Positions 1 through 5,722 of a stretch of 5,722 nt of DNA are shown here, piece by piece. The stretch is taken from the NCBI GenBank assembly GCA_031411575.1, contig JANOBJ010000298.1, positions 1 through 5,722 of the forward strand. Reading direction: 5' to 3'. Under the pieces are notes generated by a model, which ran no database searches, had not been told where the DNA came from, and saw only the letters and a list, made by a program, of their open reading frames with translations. The stretch's first letter is position 1; every line of letters begins with the position of its first letter. The translations under genes and the position numbers were made by a program. The stretch is from JANOBJ01 sp031411575 (GTDB lineage: Bacteria > Pseudomonadota > Gammaproteobacteria > Burkholderiales > Burkholderiaceae_C).

Positions 1-1
1 C

Positions 2-1924
2 ATCCGGATCGACGACGTGCAGACTTCCACCGTCCGGGCTGAGCTTGTCGAAGCCCCCGCAAGTCCTTCGTCAGGCCCTGTACGAACGGAGGAAACGCCT
101 CTGCTCGACCGCCAGCAGGCCTTTGGCTACACGCAGGAAGACATCAAGTTCCTGATGAGCCCCATGGCACAGGCCGGCGAGGAAGGCATTGGCTCGATGG
201 GCAACGACAGCCCGCTGGCCGTGCTGTCCGACAAGAACAAGCCTCTGTACAACTACTTCAAGCAACTGTTCGCGCAAGTGACCAACCCGCCGATCGACCC
301 GATCCGCGAGGCGATTGTGATGAGCCTGGTGAGCTTCATCGGCCCCAAGCCGAACCTTCTCGATATCAACCAGGTCAACCCGCCGATGCGGCTTGAAGTG
401 AGCCAGCCGATCCTCGACTTTGCCGACATGGCCAAGCTGCGCGACATCGACAAGCACACGCAGGGCAAGTTCAAGAGCTACACGCTCGACATCACCTACC
501 CGCTGGCCTGGGGCCACGAGGGCGTTGAGGCCAAGCTCGCGTCGCTGTGCGCCGAGAGCGTGGACGCCATCAAGAGCGGCAAGAACATCCTGATCATCAG
601 TGACCGGGCCGTCAACCCGACCCAGCTGGCCATCCCTGCGCTGCTGGCGCTGTCGGCGGTTCACCAGCACCTGGTGCGCGAGGGCCTGCGCACCACCGCC
701 GGCCTGGTGGTCGAAACCGGCACCGCGCGCGAGGTCCACCACTTTGGCGTGCTCGCCGGCTACGGCGCGGAAGCCGTTCACCCCTACCTGGCGATGGAAA
801 CGCTGGCGTCGATGCACAAGGACCTGAGCGGCGACCTGAGTGCCGAAAAGGCCGTCTACAACTACGTCAAGGCGATCGGCAAGGGCCTGTCCAAGATCAT
901 GTCGAAGATGGGCGTCTCCACCTACATGAGCTACTGCGGCGCGCAACTGTTCGAGGCGATTGGCCTGAACAGCGACACCATCGCCAAGTATTTCACCGGC
1001 ACCGCAAGCCGCGTCGAGGGCATTGGCGTGTTCGAGATTGCCGAGGAAGCCATCCGCATGCACAAGGCCGCGTTCAGCGACGACCCGGTGCTGGCCAGCA
1101 TGCTGGACGCCGGCGGCGAATACGCCTGGCGCGTGCGCGGCGAAGAGCACATGTGGACACCTGACGCGATTGCCAAGCTGCAGCACAGCGCGCGCGCCAA
1201 CAACTGGAGCACCTACAAGGAATACGCCCAGCTCATCAACGACCAGAGCCGCCGTCACATGACGCTGCGCGGCCTGTTCGAGTTCAGGATCGATCCGGCC
1301 AAGGCCATCCCCGTGGACGAGGTTGAGTCGGCCAAGGAGATCGTCAAGCGCTTCGCCACTGGCGCCATGTCGCTTGGCTCCATCAGCACCGAAGCCCACG
1401 CCACGCTGGCGGTTGCCATGAACCGCATCGGCGGCAAGAGCAACACCGGCGAAGGCGGCGAAGACCCGGCGCGTTACCGCCAGGAACTCAAAGGCATCCC
1501 GATCAAGCAGGGTCAGACCCTGACCGACATCGTGGGCCCCGGCGTGGTGGAGTCGGACTACGCGCTCAATACCGGTGATTCGCTGCGCTCGCGCATCAAG
1601 CAGGTGGCGTCGGGCCGGTTTGGCGTAACGGCGGAATACCTGCAGAGCGCCGACCAGATCCAGATCAAGATGGCCCAGGGCGCCAAGCCCGGTGAGGGCG
1701 GCCAGCTGCCCGGCGGCAAGGTGTCGGAATACATCGGCATGCTGCGCCACTCGGTGCCGGGCGTGGGGCTGATCTCGCCGCCGCCGCACCACGACATTTA
1801 CTCGATTGAAGACCTGGCCCAACTGATCCACGACCTGAAGAACGTGGCGCCGCATGCCAGCATCAGCGTCAAGCTGGTGTCCGAGGTGGGCGTGGGCACC
1901 ATCGCCGCCGGCGTGGCCAAGTGA
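2..1924 (+). CDS. gltB: Glutamate synthase (NADPH) large subunit, 5' portion, cut by window edge and ended by an in-frame TGA
   Basis: Alpha subunit of glutamate synthase (GOGAT), which transfers the glutamine amide nitrogen to 2-oxoglutarate in the cytoplasm. The frame is already open at base 2 (IRIDDVQT...), so the gene starts upstream; the GTG at 17 is internal and not a credible start. The visible 640 residues begin near the end of the glutaminase region. A short linker (residues about 10-30) is followed by the central domain from LLDRQQAFGYTQEDIKFLM, containing GSMGNDSPLAVLS and NPPIDPIREAIVMSL. The FMN-binding synthase domain starts near residue 420 (MTLRGLFEF) and includes GGKSNTGEGGEDPARY, IKQVASGRFGV, GAKPGEGGQLPGGKV and LISPPPHHDIYSIEDLAQLI. 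The N-terminal amidotransferase domain with its catalytic Cys, roughly 440 residues by family length, lies outside the window. The last sense codons read SVKLVSEVGVGTIAAGVAK before TGA; homologues continue straight on into the sequence encoded just downstream. Family assignment is very secure; whether a full-length product is made is not. Confidence 0.93.
   Translation: MRIDDVQTSTVRAELVEAPASPSSGPVRTEETPLLDRQQAFGYTQEDIKFLMSPMAQAGEEGIGSMGNDSPLAVLSDKNKPLYNYFKQLFAQVTNPPIDPIREAIVMSLVSFIGPKPNLLDINQVNPPMRLEVSQPILDFADMAKLRDIDKHTQGKFKSYTLDITYPLAWGHEGVEAKLASLCAESVDAIKSGKNILIISDRAVNPTQLAIPALLALSAVHQHLVREGLRTTAGLVVETGTAREVHHFGVLAGYGAEAVHPYLAMETLASMHKDLSGDLSAEKAVYNYVKAIGKGLSKIMSKMGVSTYMSYCGAQLFEAIGLNSDTIAKYFTGTASRVEGIGVFEIAEEAIRMHKAAFSDDPVLASMLDAGGEYAWRVRGEEHMWTPDAIAKLQHSARANNWSTYKEYAQLINDQSRRHMTLRGLFEFRIDPAKAIPVDEVESAKEIVKRFATGAMSLGSISTEAHATLAVAMNRIGGKSNTGEGGEDPARYRQELKGIPIKQGQTLTDIVGPGVVESDYALNTGDSLRSRIKQVASGRFGVTAEYLQSADQIQIKMAQGAKPGEGGQLPGGKVSEYIGMLRHSVPGVGLISPPPHHDIYSIEDLAQLIHDLKNVAPHASISVKLVSEVGVGTIAAGVAK
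30..89 (+). repeat. REP-like imperfect palindromic repeat inside the gltB coding sequence
   Basis: Two 24-base arms, 30-53 (starting CCGTCCGGGCTGAGCTTG) and 66-89 (ending GGCCCTGTACGAACGG), are inverted relative to each other and match at 17 of 24 positions, with a 12-base spacer. The outer ends (CCGT/ACGG) and inner ends (CGAAG/CTTCG) pair best. From memory, the first arm resembles a dispersed intergenic repeat common in Comamonadaceae genomes (GGGCTGAGCTTGTCGAAG and its complement); this was not checked by search. The element is in frame and encodes TVRAELVEAPASPSSGPVRTE, the variable linker between the glutaminase and central domains, where an insertion would be tolerated. Confidence 0.55.
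1922..1924 (+). other. gltB: In-frame TGA interrupting gltB inside the FMN domain
   Basis: The frame reads GVAK-TGA-KSAHVVIAGHDGG. Both sides are in the same frame and match the continuous family sequence (E. coli, from memory: GVAKAYADLITIAGYDGG), so exactly one codon is affected and there is no frameshift or deletion. The codon sits in the FMN/glutamate-synthase barrel, before the GHDGGTGAS segment and the 3Fe-4S cysteines, so a product ending here should be inactive. TGC, TGT, TGG, CGA, GGA, AGA, TCA and TTA are each one substitution from TGA; an alanine codon (GCN) is at least two. No other damage is visible on either side, which fits a very recent mutation or a base-call error better than an old pseudogene. 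Confidence 0.9.
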
Positions 1925-1936
1925 AAGAGCGCCCAC

Positions 1937-3412
<1,476 letters not shown>

Positions 3413-3437
3413 GCGCCGCCATTGCCATTCACAGCAC

Positions 3438-3442
3438 AGGAA
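3438..3442 (+). promoter_or_regulatory. Ribosome binding site of gltD
   Basis: AGGAA lies 9 bases before ATG 3452. It supports that ATG over the upstream in-frame TTG at 3422, which has no such sequence and would add ten residues (PFTAQEHST-like) absent from the familiar MGKVTGF start of GltD. An 8-base direct repeat, CACAGCAC, flanks the site (3430-3437 and 3443-3450). Confidence 0.7.
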
Positions 3443-3451
3443 CACAGCACC

Positions 3452-4918
3452 ATGGGAAAAGTCACCGGCTTCCTCGAGTTCGAGCGAATTGAAGAAGGCT
3501 ACGAACCGGTCGAGCAGCGCCTCAAGAACTACAAGGAGTTCGTGATCGGGCTCGACGACACGGCCGCCAGGAAGCAGAGCGCGCGCTGCATGGACTGCGG
3601 CACGCCGTTCTGCAACAGCGGCTGCCCGGTCAACAACATCATTCCGGATTTCAACGACCTGGTGTACCAGGGCGACTGGAAGAACGCGATCACGGTGCTG
3701 CACAGCACCAACAACTTCCCCGAGTTCACCGGCCGCATCTGCCCGGCACCGTGCGAAGCCGCCTGTACGCTCAACGTGAACGATGACCCCGTGGGCATCA
3801 AGAGCATCGAGCACGCGATCATCGACCGCGCCTGGGCCGAAGGCTGGGTGCTGCCGCAACCGCCCAAGCACAAGACCGGCAAAAAGGTGGCGGTGGTTGG
3901 TTCCGGCCCCGCCGGCATGGCGGCGGCGCAGCAACTGGCCCGGGTCGGGCATGACGTCACGCTGTTCGAGAAGAACGACCGCATCGGCGGCCTGCTGCGC
4001 TACGGCATCCCTGATTTCAAGATGGAGAAGACCCATATCGACCGGCGCGTGGCACAGATGCAGGTCGAAGGCGTCACCTTTCGCACTGGCGTGATGGTGG
4101 CCGACCTGCCCAAGGACAGCAAGGTCACCAATTGGGCCAAGGAAACGCTGTCGCCCGATCAACTCCAAAAGGATTTCGACGCCGTTGTCCTGACCGGTGG
4201 CGCCGAACAGTCGCGCGATCTGCCCGTTCCCGGGCGTGATCTGGACGGCATCTACTTCGCGATGGAGTTCCTGCCGCAGCAAAACAAGATCAACGCGGGC
4301 GACAAGGTCAAAGGCCAGATCCGTGCCGACGGCAAGCACGTGATCGTGATCGGCGGGGGTGACACCGGGTCGGACTGTGTGGGCACCAGCAACCGGCACG
4401 GCGCCGCCAGCGTCACGCAGTTCGAGTTGATGCCGCAGCCGCCGGTTGAAGAAAACCGGCCCATGACCTGGCCCTACTGGCCGGTCAAGCTGCGCACCAG
4501 TTCCAGCCACGAAGAGGGCTGCGAGCGCGAATTCGCCATCTCCACCAAGCAATTCATCGGTGAAAAAGGCAAGGTGACGGGCCTGACGACGGTCCGGGTC
4601 GAGTGGAAAGACGGCAAGATGGTCGAGGTGCCGGGCAGCGAGCAGACGCTCAAGGCCGATCTGGTGCTGCTGGCTATGGGCTTCACGGCACCGGTGGGTT
4701 CAATCCTGGAGGCGTTTGGTGTAGACCGCGATGCGCGCGGCAATGCCAAAGCAAGCACTGACTTCGCAGGCGGGTATGCCACCAATGTGGCCAAAGTGTT
4801 TGCCGCAGGCGATATGCGCCGCGGCCAGTCGCTGGTGGTTTGGGCCATCCGCGAGGGCCGCCAGGCCGCGCGCGCGGTTGACGAATTCCTGATGGGCTAC
4901 AGCGACCTCCCCCGATAA
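3452..4918 (+). CDS. gltD: Glutamate synthase (NADPH) small subunit
   Basis: Beta subunit of GOGAT: it oxidises NADPH on FAD and passes electrons through Fe-S clusters to GltB. The 488 residues match the usual length. The N-terminal Fe-S domain has C46, C49, C54 and C58 (CX2CX4CX3CP) and C97, C101 and C105 (CPAPCEAAC), the cysteine pattern of the GltD/dihydropyrimidine-dehydrogenase family. An FAD dinucleotide-binding fold follows, with GSGPAG at 150-155 and EKNDRIGGLLRYGIPDFK after it. The NADPH-binding fold has GGGDTG at 301-306. The C-terminal FAD motif AAGDMRRGQSLVVWAI (around 451-466) is intact. The segment PMTWPYWPVKLRTSSSHEEGCERE resembles the GltD type I associate with alpha- and betaproteobacteria rather than the E. 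coli form. It is probably co-transcribed with gltB, 39 bases upstream, and followed by a terminator. If gltB is truly broken, GltD could still be translated from its own RBS but would lack its partner. Confidence 0.97.
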   Translation: MGKVTGFLEFERIEEGYEPVEQRLKNYKEFVIGLDDTAARKQSARCMDCGTPFCNSGCPVNNIIPDFNDLVYQGDWKNAITVLHSTNNFPEFTGRICPAPCEAACTLNVNDDPVGIKSIEHAIIDRAWAEGWVLPQPPKHKTGKKVAVVGSGPAGMAAAQQLARVGHDVTLFEKNDRIGGLLRYGIPDFKMEKTHIDRRVAQMQVEGVTFRTGVMVADLPKDSKVTNWAKETLSPDQLQKDFDAVVLTGGAEQSRDLPVPGRDLDGIYFAMEFLPQQNKINAGDKVKGQIRADGKHVIVIGGGDTGSDCVGTSNRHGAASVTQFELMPQPPVEENRPMTWPYWPVKLRTSSSHEEGCEREFAISTKQFIGEKGKVTGLTTVRVEWKDGKMVEVPGSEQTLKADLVLLAMGFTAPVGSILEAFGVDRDARGNAKASTDFAGGYATNVAKVFAAGDMRRGQSLVVWAIREGRQAARAVDEFLMGYSDLPR

Positions 4919-4949
4919 GGGGACGCGGGCCTGGCCTGCATCCCTTATC
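4914..4949 (+). repeat. Inverted repeat over the gltD stop codon
   Basis: GATAAGGG (4914-4921) and CCCTTATC (4942-4949) are perfect 8-base complements separated by 20 GC-rich bases. The left arm contains the gltD TAA stop. In RNA it would form a hairpin only 4 bases before the terminator stem, so the two may work as a tandem 3'-end structure. It has no T-run of its own and is not a terminator by itself. A role in mRNA 3'-end stability or as a protein-binding dyad is possible but unproven. Confidence 0.5.
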
Positions 4950-4953
4950 ATGC

Positions 4954-4985
4954 AAAAGCCGGACTGCCTCCGGCTTTTGTGTTTT
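4954..4985 (+). terminator. Rho-independent terminator after gltD
   Basis: AAAAGCCGG (4954-4962) pairs perfectly with CCGGCTTTT (4970-4978) around a 7-base loop (ACTGCCT). C4953-G4979 can extend the stem to 10 pairs. The right arm and following bases give a T-rich tail (CTTTTGTGTTTT) ending at 4985, directly against the ATG of the next gene. It should end the gltBD transcript. The stem flanked by A-run and T-run could also work on the opposite strand. Confidence 0.85.
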
Positions 4986-5722
4986 ATGGACCAACCCAAC
5001 CCCGACGCCCTGGTTGAACTGCGTGGCTTGAGCTTCGGCTACGGCGAGCGCCGGATTCTCGACAACATCTCGTTGACGGTGCCGCGCGGCAAGGTCACGG
5101 CGTTGATGGGCGCTTCCGGTGGCGGGAAAACAACGGTTCTACGGCTGATCGGGGGCCAAGCCAGGCCCCAAAAGGGTGAACTGCTGTTTGACGGCCAAAA
5201 CCTCGCGGCATTCAACCCGCAGGCGCTGTACCAGGCTCGCCGGCGCATGGGCATGCTGTTCCAGTTTGGTGCGTTGTTCACCGATCTCAGCGTGTTCGAC
5301 AACGTGGCGTTTCCGCTGCGCGAGCACACCGATCTGGCCGACGCCCTGATCCGTGATGTGGTGCTGATGAAACTCAATGCGGTGGGCCTGCGCGGCGCGC
5401 GCGACCTGATGCCGAGTGAGATTTCCGGCGGCATGGCGCGCCGCGTGGCGCTGGCGCGCGCGATCGCGCTGGACCCCGATCTGGTGATGTACGACGAACC
5501 CTTCGCCGGGCTTGACCCGATCTCCCTGGGCACCGCGGCGCGCCTGATCCGGCAACTCAACGACACGCTGGGCATCACCAGCATCGTGGTGTCGCACGAT
5601 CTGGAAGAAACCTTCCGCATCGCCGACCAGGTGGTGGTGCTGGCCAACGGAAAAATTGCCGCCCAGGGCACACCGGACGAGGTGCGCCACAGCATCGATC
5701 CGCTGGTGCACCAGTTTGTGAA
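4986..5722 (+). CDS. mlaF: Phospholipid-transport ABC ATPase MlaF, cut by window end
   Basis: ATP-binding subunit of the inner-membrane MlaFEDB complex, which moves phospholipids between the inner membrane and the periplasmic carrier MlaC to maintain outer-membrane lipid asymmetry. The 245 visible codons show a complete ABC core: Walker A GASGGGKT (42-49), Q-loop Q93 in MGMLFQFGALFTDLSVFDNV, signature SGGMARR (147-153), Walker B LVMYDE with E171, D-loop GLD (175-177) and switch H204 (SHD). FQFGALFTDLSVFDNVAFPL and the SGGMA signature are typical of the MlaF/Ttg2A subgroup rather than general importers. About 20-25 C-terminal residues are missing beyond the edge, judged from the usual length near 270. 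ATG 4986 gives the expected MDQPNPDALVELRGLSFGYG start, but there is no Shine-Dalgarno sequence because the upstream bases are the gltD terminator tail. mlaE would be expected next; that part is outside the window. Confidence 0.93.
   Translation, partial: MDQPNPDALVELRGLSFGYGERRILDNISLTVPRGKVTALMGASGGGKTTVLRLIGGQARPQKGELLFDGQNLAAFNPQALYQARRRMGMLFQFGALFTDLSVFDNVAFPLREHTDLADALIRDVVLMKLNAVGLRGARDLMPSEISGGMARRVALARAIALDPDLVMYDEPFAGLDPISLGTAARLIRQLNDTLGITSIVVSHDLEETFRIADQVVVLANGKIAAQGTPDEVRHSIDPLVHQFV

Noticed and set aside
17..19. GTG at 17 as the gltB start
   Set aside because: The frame is open to the left edge and the protein begins mid-domain order, without the glutaminase domain. This is an internal valine codon.
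3422..3451. TTG at 3422 as the gltD start
   Set aside because: It has no ribosome binding site and adds a ten-residue extension unlike the family. ATG 3452 has AGGAA at proper spacing and the expected MGKVTGF N-terminus.
5039..5711. Minus-strand open frames of 190-218 codons near the window end
   Set aside because: They lie antisense to a complete ABC ATPase core (Walker A, signature, Walker B, H-switch) on the + strand, which explains the region.

Overview
The window reads as a GC-rich chromosomal segment of a betaproteobacterium, probably order Burkholderiales and most likely Comamonadaceae-like. This is judged from the wording of the proteins, the strong G/C preference at third codon positions and the gene order gltB-gltD-mlaF. 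No database search was possible, so the taxonomy is inference. All recognised genes lie on the + strand and leave almost no free space between them.

Layout: (1) Bases 1-3412 hold the 3' three quarters of gltB, the large (alpha) subunit of NADPH-dependent glutamate synthase. The window edge removes the N-terminal glutaminase domain. The reading frame is intact except for one in-frame TGA at 1922-1924, which falls inside the FMN-binding barrel and splits the gene into two open stretches in the same frame. (2) After a 39-base gap with a clear ribosome binding site comes gltD (3452-4918), the small (beta) FAD/Fe-S/NADPH subunit, which looks complete. (3) Bases 4919-4985 hold two hairpins; the second is a strong Rho-independent terminator. 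(4) mlaF (from 4986, running off the window end) encodes the ATPase of the Mla phospholipid-transport ABC complex.

How they work together: GltB and GltD form GOGAT, which makes two glutamates from glutamine and 2-oxoglutarate using NADPH. GltD takes electrons from NADPH and passes them through FAD and Fe-S clusters to the FMN and 3Fe-4S centre in GltB. mlaF begins an unrelated envelope-maintenance unit directly after the terminator.

Points that stand out: the single in-frame TGA in an otherwise intact gltB (nonsense mutation, sequence error or, less likely, recoding); a palindromic repeat, apparently of a dispersed type, that encodes part of a GltB interdomain linker in frame; and the tight gltD-mlaF junction, where the terminator T-run abuts the mlaF start codon and no Shine-Dalgarno sequence is visible. 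I see no new biological system here: no CRISPR array, RNA gene, transposase or integrase.
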